From NCBI GenBank assembly GCA_015478945.1, contig JABUQX010061757.1:5001-27500 (forward strand): a DNA stretch of 22,500 bases. The letters run 5' to 3'. The translations under genes were made by a program, and so were the position numbers. A model generated the notes under the pieces. The model saw only the letters and a program-made list of their open reading frames with translations, was not told the DNA's origin and ran no database searches. The DNA is from Trachelipus rathkii (taxonomy: Eukaryota > Arthropoda > Malacostraca > Isopoda > Trachelipodidae). Positions 9,540 through 21,639 of the stretch are shown here, in pieces (the first letter of the stretch is position 1; each line of letters opens with the position of its first letter).

Positions 9540-11160
9540 ATTCTAGTTCTTAAAATCTTTCTATAAGATTTATGGTTTTTAATAGTTTCACTAATTGGTG
9601 CAATCTTTACTTATGGAAAAACATTCTAAAAATAAGCTTTTTTAGTCCTTACCAAATATTGTTTGCAGAGAATATGATTGAGTAAGCTTATTTGAATAAA
9701 TTTTTAAAGTTTATCTCTTAGTATTTCATTTAAATAATTGTAAAATAAATAATAAAATATTAAAATAACTGAATAATTTAATTAAATATATCAATTGTTT
9801 AAATGAAGTTATTATTTTAATTAATTCAACTATACCACCTTTGTAGTAGATCAAAATACATCTTATGGCTACTTATCTGATAATTCAAGTTGCTCTATAA
9901 TCTCCTCGATTATTACATAACTTACAACTGACATCAACCCCTAAAAACATAATTAATAAATAAATCTACCAATTAATAATAATAAATAATGATAATAATA
10001 ATAATCATATAGCGCAGTTTGGTCTTGTATGCAATATAACGTCAATAAACATACACTAATAAAAATAACATTAAATAATAATAATAATGGTAACTTGTGA
10101 TTTAGCACTAGAGTACTACATTCCACTATGAGTTTAATATTTGTTCCATAAATCGTTAGGTAAACTATACACATCATTTTATAATTTATTAAATAAATAC
10201 CGTCTATTTATTATTTATTACTTATTAATTATTTTATTATTGATTATTATATCGTATTATTATTTATTATTTATTTATCGGTGCTGTCGTATCATTTAAT
10301 AACATCGCAACTTTACTGCGTATCAAAGGAGGTTATTTATTACTGAAGTAACTTTTACATTATTCTAACTTATTATTTATTTTATTTATTTATGTTATTA
10401 AATTGTATTTTGTATTATTTTATTATTGATAATTATTATTATATATAATATATATTTTTTAGATTAATTAGAAGAAATTTCAATAAATGCAACTTTATTA
10501 CATATTAATTTAAATATAATAATTAATTATGATAATTGAAGATAAAAATAATATAATATAATCATAATGTAATGATTAATAAATACATTATTTTATTACT
10601 AAAATCTATATACTATATATGGGTGAACTATTATATTTATTTTTGTATTTTAATAGAAATTAGGTGAATATTCCGATACGAGTAATTATGTAAGATTAAT
10701 AGTAGGGTGACCTAAGCTCAAGACTGGGCCGTGTGGTCGTTTTCAAGCTAAAAAAGTAAAAATACTATTCATTTTTGTTGTAGTAGTTGGAATAAAATAA
10801 TTCTTTCCAGTAAATATTCTCGGTTAGTTGTTGATTTTGTTTTCAACTCTCAATTATTAGTTGATTACTTCCAATACATATTTATTATTATGTCAATTCT
10901 CAATGGGTTCAATATTAATAATATCATATATTTGTATTATTATTATATTATCTATAATTTTTATTGACTCTATGACTATACTTTTATATTTCCTATCGTA
11001 AATAATTCATACTAATATATAAATTAGATATATATAATTATATAGTAAGTAAGTAGTATGTATTATGTTTTATTAAAATGCTTGCTTTTAGAAGAAAGTA
11101 ATGGCAGTCAAAAAGTAGTATAGTAGTTGAGGTAGTAATTAGAATTATATAAGGTATAGG
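9540..11160. other. AT-rich non-coding DNA, degenerate ATT/AAT repeats
   Basis: Sequence dominated by TTATTA and AATAAT units in degenerate form, densest at 9970-10090 and 10200-10600. No gene recognised. A less AT-rich patch at about 10700-10745 carries no motif I can name. Confidence 0.55.
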
Positions 11161-11204
11161 TGATCAGTTGTTATAACGTATTATTATTGGATTATTATTA
11201 TTAA

Positions 11205-11206
<2 letters not shown>

Positions 11207-11250
<44 letters not shown>
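11207..11250. repeat. (TTA)n trinucleotide microsatellite
   Basis: About 14 uninterrupted TTA units are flanked on both sides by degenerate copies of the same unit (about 11180-11300). This is the purest triplet array in the window. Confidence 0.95.
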
Positions 11251-11299
11251 GATAGTTTATACTTTGATTATTATTTTATTATTATTATTTATTTAATTT

Positions 11300-12580
11300 A
11301 TAGTTAATTTTGTCTAAGTTTAGTATTATTTATTTTCAAAGACTTCTTGATAACGTTAAGCTTTTATACAAAAGAATTCGCTAAGGAGATTCTATATTGG
11401 CAGAACTTTTCATTTTAAATAACAAAGTTGAAAATATTGAATTCAACTAATAAATTAAGGAAAAAATTGAATAGTAAGTTATAAATGATGGTACTTAATT
11501 ATAATTAGTAATTATAATTAGTAATATAATTAACATTATTATATTGCTATTACCATTAATAATGTTTCGTTAATTTATTAGGAGTAATAGAAACCATAGA
11601 TTATTTTAGTTGTAGAAAAGTAGATTTCAAGCCAAAGAACACAAATTTAATGGAAATTCGATTATTTCTTTGTTAAGGACTTATAAAATACATTTATAAT
11701 TTAATATATTTAGAATTAAATTAATTTTTTAATACCATCAGAGCATTGTGAATTCTTAATGATTTATTTTCTCTCAATTTTATAATAATCTCTCATTTGA
11801 ACTTATTTTCAAGTATATTATATCAGAACTCTTTAAATATCACAAATAAGAAATTTGAAGATTTTGAGGATATAATGTAGATTTTTTGTGAACTCTATTA
11901 CGATGAATATAAATAGTAAATTATTGGTGATAGATGTTATTTATTATTATTATGATAAGTATAAATAATTGTCCTTGGTATTATTACTAGTATTATTATT
12001 ATTATTATATCTCATTAAGTATTATTATTATCTATTTATTATCATCTATATAATTAACTTTTTAATTCTGATAATTATTATTAATGTGCATTAACTATTA
12101 TGATTTATTATTTTATATATTATTTGTAAATTAGTTATTTTGATTATTGTAAATGGTTATTAATTAGACAGGACCATTTTTTATCCTATTGTAAGTTTCG
12201 TAGTATTACTATCTTTTTAATTATTATATTATTGATTTAGAAGTACATGTAGTAGTTAAGTTTTTAATGAGGATTATATAGCTCAGCTTTGAATAGAACA
12301 GCATATAAAAAATTATTCCTATATCTTTAATTAAATAGTTTTTTAAAGAAAACGAGCCTCTGTAATCCAATAGTTATATATATAAAAATTATTATTACAC
12401 ATAGACAAAACTTTATTAAAAGACTTCGATATTTCAAAAAAAACTGTATTGTGAAAAATGTATTCGTGAGATAAGTATTTAAAATATATAAAAATATAGA
12501 ATGAGGTGGCCTTGAAACGGCAAAAATACAATGAATCTGCTTCTTTTGTCATATTATTATATTACTCGATATATAATATT
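11300..12580. other. AT-rich non-coding DNA with degenerate ATT repeats
   Basis: Interspersed ATT/TTA clusters lie at about 11935-12010 and 12020-12130. No convincing coding region, and the longest frame (minus strand, 12343-12552) has no recognised motif. Confidence 0.5.
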
Positions 12581-12589
12581 TACGAGGGC

Positions 12590-12720
12590 GGGATTTCCAG
12601 GGTGTGAAGAAAGGAAGGAATTTTTTAGCTTGAGACAGTCTTACAGCAAGGTTGTGTGATTACAGGCCAGCATTAATAAATTCAAAATTTACTTAATACT
12701 AAAATGCAAAGGTTGAAAAA
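12590..12720 (+). pseudogene. Decayed non-LTR retrotransposon RT fragment (QGCV block)
   Basis: From 12614 the plus strand reads EGIF, stop, LETVLQQGCVITGQH. In RTE-like reverse transcriptases the block before RT motif B is (S)EWFRIDSGVRQGCVMSPWLFN, and the positions of F, I/L, D/E, S/T, V/L, R/Q, Q, G, C and V line up one to one. After two stops, LLNTKMQRLKK (about 12689-12721) falls where the less conserved segment leading to the catalytic YADD would be. No YADD is visible downstream. This is one short block in plus orientation, distinct from the minus-strand copies. It was identified by motif alone. Confidence 0.45.
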
Positions 12721-12889
12721 GAATGACAAAAAAGTTACATTTATTAGGCAAAGTGTGAAAACCAAGTCAATTCTCGAGACTCCACAGCAGAAAACTTTTG
12801 GATCTGCTGCCTATCCAGCACAATATACGTTATTTTTGTGATTCATAGTTTTACACGCACCACAACTTTTTAGCACACACCATATTATA

Positions 12890-14425
12890 ATATTTTATAT
12901 ATAATCGAATGGGTGATATATATACTAGATTCAATAAATTATCGTTATATTTTATTTATTTATTTATATATCCAAAGATTATATTTTATTTAATATAAAA
13001 AATGGATATAGGCTCTGAAAGATTATATATAAATAGTCATAATCATTATACACTTAAAAATTCGCAGTTTTATTTATAATACTTCTGCCCATAATTATTT
13101 CAGTAAAGTTCACCGTAATTTTTTTTTTTTTTTTTTTTTATTATTATATCTTTTTTTATTATTTTATTTTTATATATGCATTTTTATTTATTTTTAGTTA
13201 TTTTATATTTTATAAGATCCCCTCTCCTCAATTGTTACCTCGAATATGGAGTTATAATTTATTTTCATTAATTTCTAGATTTCTCCATAAAATACAGGTC
13301 CTTTACATACATTTTGATAGATCATTTCTTCGAAATAAGATTTGTAAATGTATACTGAAATTTTTAATAATTATTATTATAATTATATCTATTATTTATA
13401 ATTAATATCATTTATAATTAATTAATTATATAATTATTTAATATATAATTTATTATTATATAATTATCATTAGTATTATTATTTTAATTATTAATTAATT
13501 TATAATTATTAGTATTATATATATTAATTTATATATTTAATTATTAGTTCTTTATTTCTATTCTTATATCCTTTATATGCACCTTTCCTCTTTTATGCTA
13601 TACCCATAGTTATATAATTGGTGATATAATCTATTATTAATTTTTTGTTAAGTTGATGGAAAAAGTAAATACAATCTAACGGAAAAGATAAAATTTTTAT
13701 TTTTTTAAGCAGTGATGTTGTTTAAGTAGAGGAACATTTGGTTTTAAACGTTTTAAATAAGAAGGAGCTATTCCCATATAAGTGAGTGCTATATATATTA
13801 TTTTTTTTTCTTTTTGATGTTGCGCACCTCTCTATATTATATATATATTTATATAATATTGTACTCACAATATAATTAGTGATAATGATTAGTCAATTCT
13901 GATCTAATTTCAGATATACAGAATAAGTATACTCCTAGTATAATGCATATCTAATGGTATAGTAACGGCTATGAACGGACCCTTCAATCTTAATTATATA
14001 GGTTATGATATATATTAGTTCAATGTTATGGGTTATCATTTACCCCTTATGAGGCCTCAAGTGAGCATGGACAAATCCATATAATGCACTCCTCCAACAT
14101 ACCGAGCATTAAAGTATTCCGCCTGGCCAATATTATATCTCTTACTCTATATATATCATTTAGTCAACCTATTTGTAATTACTGTATGTCATCTCTTAGC
14201 ATAATACTTCACATATTATTTCTCTCCTTTCAGACATCGTTATCAATACACCTGACTCAATCCACTTTCTCTCGGTCTCCTCTATAAGCTCGGGGTTCTA
14301 GTATAGTTTACCCCAATACACTCTTTACCATATTTTAATACATCTCTCAGCTATTTAAACAATATACCGGCTTTATTCCTATTTCTATTTTTCTTTTATT
14401 TCATTATTTTTTAATTATATAATAT
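12890..14425. other. AT-rich non-coding DNA with T-run
   Basis: It includes a 21-base T run at 13119-13139 and degenerate ATT/AAT DNA at 13370-13560. The 14040-14400 part is richer in C/T, like the retroelement-bearing DNA downstream, but I could not place any motif in it. Confidence 0.5.
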
Positions 14426-14430
14426 ATTCT

Positions 14431-14464
<34 letters not shown>

Positions 14465-14470
14465 TATATC

Positions 14471-14525
<55 letters not shown>
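14431..14525. repeat. Imperfect (AT)n microsatellite array
   Basis: About 95 bases of alternating AT interrupted by ATTATATCATTT, then by single-base phase changes. Confidence 0.9.
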
Positions 14526-15000
14526 CAGGCTATCTCTTTCTTTTATCATAACCAAATAATTATATTATTATATCATCAACCTATATTATTATTATTACAT
14601 ATAATATTATATTCTATTTATCATTGATACTAATTATTTTCTCTTCAACTATCAATCTAAAAATCACATTTTTATCTATAATATATTACTAAATATAAAG
14701 TTCATATTCCTTACTTTTATTTAAATTTACTTTCACTATAATATACCTTAAACTATGTACTCACCTAGATTATGTTTCTCATTATATATAATGATAGTTC
14801 AACAGGGATCATGCAAATTCTCTACGAACACAGTTTAAGGTGAGGGAATTTTTCGACTCTGATGATAAAAATTAAATCCATTGCATATAAAAGGAAAATT
14901 TTATTCCAACGAGACCATACTTACCCGAGTCTTCAGGGATCTGTTAGTCCATCTTTCATGTTAGTCTTTAACAGAAAAGAGAAGAATTGATTTTATTAAA
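14526..15000. other. Non-coding DNA, nothing recognised
   Basis: AT-rich DNA to about 14800, then sequence of ordinary complexity without a recognisable motif. It is the 5' flank of the GC-richer poly-A-tailed segment and may include part of that retroposon. Confidence 0.4.
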
Positions 15001-15004
15001 CTAC

Positions 15005-15162
15005 ATATAAGCAACTTGTTGTTGCCGGTTGAACAAGAAGCCCGCTGTAGACCGCGGTCGGCTGCTCGCTTCTGATGCTAAGACTGGGTGCCGCGATGGT
15101 AGCTGCATAACCTCCCAGCTACTTGGTAATGTCTCCCGTTTAATATCATTAAAAAAAAAAAA
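15005..15162 (+). mobile_element. Probable retroposon 3' end with poly-A tail
   Basis: This is the most GC-rich stretch of the window. It ends in TCTCCCGTTTAATATCATT followed by 12 A residues (15151-15162) and then TAAAACC. A GC-rich body joined directly to a poly-A tail is typical of a SINE or a 5'-truncated LINE. It contains a 10-bp palindrome, GACCGCGGTC, at 15050-15059. Both strands are open here (plus 15029-15274, minus 15001-15210), as expected for a short GC-richer patch, so neither frame is called a gene. The 5' limit is not determined. It abuts the broken end of a minus-strand retroelement fragment at 15171. A tRNA origin is not supported: no convincing A and B box pair. Confidence 0.5.
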
Positions 15163-15170
15163 TAAAACCA

Positions 15171-15420
15171 AACCTAGCTTAATGCACCCGCCACCTTCCC
15201 TACCATTCACAACTCTACTCTACTGCTATCATCCATTTCCTTCTCATCCAACAACATTACGCCTAAATATTTAAACCAACACTTGCCTCCAAGTCTGGAC
15301 TTCATCGAGACATTCTTGCATACATTCCATTCACTACTATTACAACACTTCTTAAGTACAGATATGAGTCAAAAGGTTGACTATCTAATACTCGAAACAT
15401 ATCAACAATCTCCATACCCT
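15171..15420 (-). pseudogene. Decayed RTE-like retrotransposon fragment, FKYLG region
   Basis: On the minus strand 15291 to 15171 reads GGKCWFKYLGVMLLDEKEMD, then DSSRVEL, a stop, and MVGKVAGALS. Downstream of the RT catalytic domain, RTE-like proteins have (E)xFKYLGxxLDExGxxxxExxxRVxxGxKVAGAL. F-K-Y-L-G, D-E, R-V and K-V-A-G-A-L all match with correct spacing and only one stop in about 40 codons, making this the clearest single block in the window. Just upstream, VVIVVNGM (about 15340-15365), one frame off, fits the VxVNGE segment that normally precedes it. Coding sense ends at 15171, beside the poly-A-tailed retroposon. It lies after the C-terminal end of the copy at 15590-17160, so it is a second, independent copy. 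Confidence 0.75.
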
Positions 15421-15589
15421 CTAAGCTTTAATAACTAACTCAGTGTGATTTATCCTGTAGCGTCACGATTCATTCTCTACAACATTTACAAAGCGTCACA
15501 CGCATTAGATCAAATTTATACTGTATTATATACTATTTTAAATAATTTCTCTTTTTAAACATCTCTATTTTTATAAGCTTTGATCTTAT

Positions 15590-17160
15590 GCTGCTGAATC
15601 CGTCTCCCAAACTCACTTTGACAGAATTCAGCCACACTAAGAACCTATAAGCAAATTCTCTTCTGTTTACCTTTTTGTATATAATTTAAACTTATATTTG
15701 AAAATTCAAAACATTTACAAAAATGCGTTATGTCTTTTATTTCTTTTCTGTAGAATATATTTAGGGCAACTCTCATATCAATCTCTCTCTCCTTCTACAT
15801 CTATGAAATACCTCCTCGAATCATTCCGTTCTACACAATTAATTTTTCTTGGCCATCCCCAAACATCGAAATTCTTGTCACTATATATACTCGCGATACT
15901 GATCATACAAATTGTGAAAACAAAGGAGATCAATAACACATAACCCTTATATGTATTACTGCACTCTACGTCTAATTAACCCTAATAAAACGAATTTGCT
16001 CTTTTGAATCAACCGTTTATTAATTTTCTTAACATACGCAGTTTCATAATCTTTATTTCCTTAATTGTCATTCTACTTCAGAAGCCTACCTAACAGCAAC
16101 CATATATCACTAACACCTGCATAAAGCTGCTACCTTAATATTAACTCTTAATCATATAGCTTGTAAACTAATGTACCCAAACCTTAAAGATAATTATTTA
16201 TTTCTATTTCATAAATACGCTCATTTTGCTCAATCATTTGTCTATTTCATAATATGTAAATGATATTTGGTAATCCAACATCCGATCTTACCAAACTCCT
16301 AAACGCTAAACCTTTGTTTACTTCACCTAACCAAGTTATATATCTCATCTAATGTACTATCTCGAAGCGAGATAGACCTCTGTTACTATACATACTCGCA
16401 CTTAACTTATTTTAGAACAAATTCAAGATCGTATATAATTCACAGTCAAATCTCACATTCGTTCCATTCTCTTTCAATTATCCACAACACTCAATAAACT
16501 TATTCAATTCATCTATAACTTATACGTAAACAATTCTCACTCTTTTCGATCTAGGTCTACTACACACTCCTATTTACTATATAGTATATATATTAAGTAT
16601 AGTATCATATTGACCGCTCTCCTCTCAATTCCCTTGAACGTTATATATTTAATACCTATCCAATATTAATATACGGCTTTTAATTCTACACAATCTTCCA
16701 AATCCATAATCAATCAGCCATCTCGCCTCTCGCTCTATATAATTTGTTACATTTTTTCATATAGTATATATTCATCTATATATATAATATATATATAATC
16801 CATAGGCCAGATTTCCCATGACTATCAACTCTATCACTTTCGTATATATACTAACTCCATTACCTTCCTTCTCATTACTAATAATCCTTTACATCCCACA
16901 TATAAATACTCATTATATCCTTCTATGCACCATCTAATACCATACACACTATTCACATAACACCTCATTCATACTGTTTATATATAATACTTTATTGTTG
17001 GCAGTATATTATTTCGACATTAATTACGTTCCACACTCCCTTTACTTCATACATCTCAATATTATTCCATCAGATACTTTACGGCAAGTTCTTCTCGTAT
17101 ACCATTATTTTCTTCAAGCAAAACTCCAAGTTGGACTTCTATTATCCAAATTTGATATTT
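15590..17160 (-). pseudogene. Decayed RTE-like retrotransposon, RT and C-terminal region
   Basis: The minus strand is purine-rich and carries RTE-like landmarks in correct order, with stops and frameshifts. RSPTWSFA (about 17117-17143) lies at the GRGCVDQIFAL position. LAVKYLME (17065-17088) lies at the (I/V)xEKYLE position. A 37-codon open stretch begins VYGIRWCIEGYNEYLYVG (16948 down to 16838) at the (M/I)YGVGGxLLxxIKSxYxxSxAC position. LIVMGNLAYG then aligns with VRQGCVMSPW (about 16798-16830), and MAD with GFGRLCRIKSR (16685-16723) at the ADD and FGRVCxRRxL positions. A LYxG/YG block follows (16101-16131), then IKIMKLRMLRK (16030-16063), FRCLGMAKKN (15841-15872) for RWFGHVERM, and CL, stop, VLSVAEFCQSEFGRRIQ (15594-15652) near the C-terminus. 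Individual blocks are weak; their consistent order is the evidence. The catalytic YADD is lost. The N-terminal RT and endonuclease are missing, consistent with 5' truncation. Confidence 0.6.
16357..16375. repeat. Short perfect hairpin
   Basis: CTATCTCG and CGAGATAG form an 8-bp perfect stem with a 3-base AAG loop. It lies within the decayed retroelement and carries no known function. It may be chance. Confidence 0.6.
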
Positions 17161-17169
17161 ATTTGTCTT

Positions 17170-17875
17170 AATTATAACAATTTCTATTATATTCATTTAT
17201 TTAATTTTTATATATAATTATTTTAATTTTTTTTAATTTCAATTTTTTAATTATTTCTTTAATCATATATATATATAATTATGACAACTTGTAATAATCT
17301 TGAAGGTGATAAATTAATGCTTAGAGAGTTTTTTTCCCTCCCTTATACTATGAATGTATTTATATGTTAGACGATAAAGTATATTACTATACCAAAACTC
17401 TAGTGTATTTATCCTATAATATATCACTCTCATTTACCAATCTTTCCATCTCTCAAAAAATAAAATAATTATTGAATTTTTTATAATCTTACTTGCTAAA
17501 ATTAGTCGAATGTATGATATGAATTCCTGTATTAATATAAAGTGGGTTATATAGTATCATTTTATATTTAATATAAATCATATCCTTTCTCATTGCAAAC
17601 TACAGATACTCGTGTGATTATTATTATTTATTATTATTATATATTATTGTATTGTATGGTATATGTCGTATTATTATTATGATTAACGGTTCATTCTAGT
17701 GAAATGATATAATTTATTAATGTTGGATTACTGTACGTTAAGTTAACATTCTGCATACTAGGAGATTATCCACACCTCTATTGTAAGATTACCATAGAAG
17801 GTCTTAGCGAATTGAAGAAAAACCATATAACAGAACCCTGATAATTAAATAGAATGCATTGATGCTAGATTTAAA
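17170..17875. other. AT-rich non-coding DNA
   Basis: A/T homopolymer-rich sequence bounds the 5' truncated end of the minus-strand retroelement, with degenerate TTATTA at 17618-17680. No gene seen. Confidence 0.5.
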
Positions 17876-18284
17876 ATCCGTCGCCTCTCATGTGGAGGGA
17901 GAAAAGAAGCTCCCAAGCACCCTGGGCTCGAGATTTGTTCATACATACACACGTTCTACTAGCTATGAATCATACTGTGCCATATATGAGTGTCTAGAAC
18001 GTAGTAAACATATACTGATTGTTGTATAAACGCGATACGTCTTAAGGGAATCGAATATGATAAATATTACATTAAAAAGAAATACTATATGACTTTTAAA
18101 TATGTTGCTCGATAACCTAGGTAGTGGCAAAGCTGCTACAGTTCACTCAACCGACGAAGTCTACGACGCACAGCACTATGCTACGGCTATATTTAATAAT
18201 CTACCTGTTAGATTTAAATATATCACATATCTTTAGACATTCAATTTCTATAAAAATTGACTTATAGTAGATGAGTATGAATTA
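17876..18284. other. Mixed-complexity island, function unknown
   Basis: Two short patches of higher GC, about 17878-17935 and 18110-18190, lie in AT-rich surroundings. Neither gives a sustained reading frame or a motif I can name. Confidence 0.35.
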
Positions 18285-18318
18285 TATATTATTAATATAA
18301 TATATATATATAATATAT

Positions 18319-18359
<41 letters not shown>

Positions 18360-18409
18360 TATATTGATATATATATATATATATATATAGATATTATATA
18401 TTTATATAT

Positions 18410-18448
<39 letters not shown>

Positions 18449-18450
18449 TA
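18285..18450. repeat. Imperfect (AT)n microsatellite array
   Basis: About 165 bases of alternating AT with TTTATAGTATATTGA and TAGATATTA interruptions. It is among the longest (AT)n arrays here. Confidence 0.9.
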
Positions 18451-19140
18451 GTTCAAGGGGTCGTAAATTCCTTACGAATAATGTTATTAGGATACGTGAG
18501 TATAAGTTTATATGTATAATAATATTAATCTCTCTCTTGGCCAATACACTATATAACGCTGACCGAAATGTAGCTATATTATAATTAATTTTTATTTGAT
18601 ATACTTAAGGTTGTAATGAGAAAATGAGTTATTTTATATACTAATTGAGAAGTCTATCGTTAAAGTAGGTACCGGAGAAGTATGATGTATATAAGCTGCT
18701 ATATATATAATCCGGTATATACTGTATTATATTGATATTATATATATATGATAGTACACCATAATTAATAATATAATTATTATGATATATAGATAATTAG
18801 TAAATTACTGTGAATGCCAATAAATTACATTATCAGTACAGATAATAACTATAGTACCTACTAAAATAAATTATGTGTATATGTAAGGCGCTATAATATA
18901 TATATAGTATACTATATATATATATGACTTATGAAACTGTATATATATATAGTATAGTGAGTTAAAAAAATAATATTATTCTAATAAAATATTTTATTAC
19001 TAATGTGTATATTTGCTATGATATAATAGTTATAATAATTAATAAAAGATATAGTTTTAATGTAAACAAGGCTCTTTATTATTATTATAATCTTACTATA
19101 TATAGATGGTAAGCATAGGAGCTACTTCTAGAAACTCGTG
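18451..19140. other. AT-rich non-coding DNA with short (AT)n at about 18893-18955
   Basis: No coding signal. Several TATA-alternating patches are separated by AT-rich sequence. TACC and GGTA elements near 18668-18680 and 18715 have no assigned role. Confidence 0.5.
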
Positions 19141-19620
19141 GACCCTGGAACGTAATTTATATCATAATTGATTATTAGAATAAGATTGACGCAAGATGAG
19201 ATCAATATTATAAACAAAAGAAGCTAAAGTATACAGAGCAGTCTCTCATTAATATGCGACATTGAATATCCGAAGAATACTTAGCGTGACATTTTACTTC
19301 TAGTACGAGATACGGAAATAGGATGTCGAGAGAGCGAGGAAATGTATTTTAGGAAGAATGGGCATTGCGAGAAGATTCTGGTATAGCGAGCTAGATAAAT
19401 GATGAAAAACTTACATGAGAGTATATAGAGCATCTCGAGAATTGAGAAGAATACATTGGAGTCAAGGTATTACTAGCACATTACTCGAGAAAGTAGTTGT
19501 GCATCAGAGGACATATTTTGAGAACCATTTCATCTGTACGGAATCTTCATTGGGCCGATAGTGCGATTAATTATGAATTGCTATCTCAAACCTGATCATG
19601 ACGCGTACGCAATAACTGCC
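19141..19620. other. Purine-rich segment, unassigned
   Basis: The plus strand is rich in A and G with many GAGA and CGAGA words, the same strand asymmetry as the plus-strand retroelement copies. I tried to align it to endonuclease, linker and RT landmarks and found nothing convincing. It may be a more decayed copy or an unrelated repeat. Confidence 0.3.
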
Positions 19621-19830
19621 TAACTTGGAGAGAAGAATGTAAAGTGAGAGAGAAGTAGAGAAGGAGAGAGAGAGAGAGTAATATATGATATAGAGAGATA
19701 GATATAGAGGATGAGTAGAGATAGTAAGAAATAGAAGAGAGATAAGTAGAGATATAGTGATAGAATAGATGAATGTAAGAGATATGGAGAGATATATGAG
19801 AGAGAGATATAGGTAAAGTGAGAAGGAAGT
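19621..19830. repeat. Degenerate GA/GATA-rich tract
   Basis: About 200 bases of GAGAGA, GATAGA and AGTAGAGATA words form a degraded purine microsatellite. The purest GA run is near 19660-19678. The complementary strand is a polypyrimidine tract, so triplex-type structures are conceivable. Confidence 0.8.
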
Positions 19831-21420
19831 TTATGACATGTTAACTGCGAGAAGGGCTGGAAGCAACTGAATTAGTGATATTTTTATAACAAATGCTTAA
19901 TATTTTTATCATATTGATTTTGATTTTAAAGAATAATTTTATATCAATATTTGATATAATCATTATTTATAGTAATATGCATTATTTGACTTTCGCTGAA
20001 TTTCATAAAATTCAAATAACGTATTTTACAGATTATATTTTTAAAGAATTTTCCGATGCTGTAGAGGACTTATTGATCGATTAACTACTAAACATTTCAT
20101 ATGAATTTGTATTTTTGATATTATTTCCTTTATCTTATCAGTAAATACATCTAAATCAATTTTTTTTATATCGATATGGATTGTGAGATGAATATTATTC
20201 AGACAAACCGAGGATTGATTCGAATTATATTTAGAAGAATCATCTGAAATTAAATAAATAAAGTAGATTTATCGATTCCCAAAAAATATATATATCCATC
20301 TAATATTTATCAATATTTTGAAGTATTTTTCGATACATAAGATTAATTCGTATACCTATAAAATCCATACACTGAATATTAATCAAATTTTTGATAAATA
20401 ATTATATCCGTATTCATCCAAAAAGTGGCATTTTTCTCAATCCATGAAAATCCTCAAACATTCATCGACATTATTATAATAAGCTATTATTCTCACGATT
20501 ATAATCAGAGTGATTAATATAGAATTTCGAATATAAATAATATCGAATTAAAGTTTCAAGTATGATGCCACAGCATCGCAGGGTTATGCGACATAAAAAT
20601 ACAACCACGTTCTCAAACATTTCTTAAAGCGTACACATGTTAAATGGTTTAACCTCCATAGTGAAACGTATTTTAGGGTGACGTGAGTTAATCAACCGGC
20701 AGAAACTATCTGCATTATAAGGTTCTGTTAGTACTGCCAAAATACAAAAGTCCCTAATTAGGAAGCTTATAAATATTTTAATAATTTAAAATTATAAATG
20801 AAATATATATTCATACTGGAATAGTTAGGAGTGTTAAAATGATGTATACGATAATGATCGTATGAATATGCAGCAAAGATTGCCGAATTGAGAGTAAATA
20901 TTTTGTAAAATATTGTGTAAATATATTATTATTACTATATATATTCGATAATAGAGTACTATCGATATCTTCACTTCTATATAAGTATAATATTAATAAT
21001 TAACATCTCCATATCCTGGTTATACTTATGCTGTAAAAGAAACTTATTCAATATAACTACCACCTATACACTCATATTTATAAATGTCGATATATACTTG
21101 AATTATTTTTAATTTCATACAAAGTTACATCTAAGATTATTTTTTATTACTCCCTCCTTTGAAAGACACAGCTGGGAGTCGGTGTTAATCTGGACTATAT
21201 ATAAATATAAGTAAACTTAACTAAGAACAAATTCAGCCTATAATTGGTGTTTATTTTGGTGGGGTAAATGGTAATCACGATTATATTTGTTACATATTGA
21301 TTATGGCTTTCACCCATATATTATAATAGATTGTATAAAATACTTTACACTAAAGGGACGTTTTCCATATTTCCATATCTCTCTCTCCTTGATAAAAAAC
21401 TGAATTAAAAACCGTAGGTT
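19831..21420. other. AT-rich non-coding DNA
   Basis: No gene recognised. The plus-strand frame at 19893-20084 (63 codons) is Ile/Phe-rich at first and less simple toward its end (FKEFSDAVEDLLID). It has no family resemblance I know and no supporting context, so it is not called. The 19900-20560 part shows repeated TCGAT/ATCGA words. Confidence 0.45.
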
Positions 21421-21639
21421 TTAACCTCAAACTTGTTTGTCTGGCAATTCACCACGCAGAGGGGATGCTACCTTCAGAATTTAAATTGAATTTCACTGAA
21501 GAATACTGCAGTGCGTCAATATACTATCATTACTCGAGAGCAAACACAAAAAATCAACCTATCTTTTTGAACTATTTTTAAAAAACTTTTCTTCGATACC
21601 AATTCTACATCCAACAATATCTGATTATGGCACATCCTT

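Noticed and set aside
11180..11300. CRISPR-like or other regular array
   Set aside because: It is a plain TTA trinucleotide microsatellite with no unique spacers.
15005..15162. tRNA gene or tRNA-derived SINE head
   Set aside because: The minus strand has a GTTCAACC word resembling a B box, but no A box at the right distance and no cloverleaf could be drawn.
15001..15274. Overlapping plus- and minus-strand frames as genes
   Set aside because: Both are open because the region is short and GC-richer. The poly-A tail and its junction with a retroelement fragment point to a retroposon end instead.
16357..16375. Intrinsic transcription terminator
   Set aside because: The stem is perfect but there is no adjacent T run and the context is a decayed animal retroelement, not bacterial DNA.
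19893..20084. Plus-strand 63-codon frame as a gene
   Set aside because: Ile/Phe-rich start, no recognised family, no supporting promoter or neighbour. The C-terminal half looks more protein-like but is too short to support a call.
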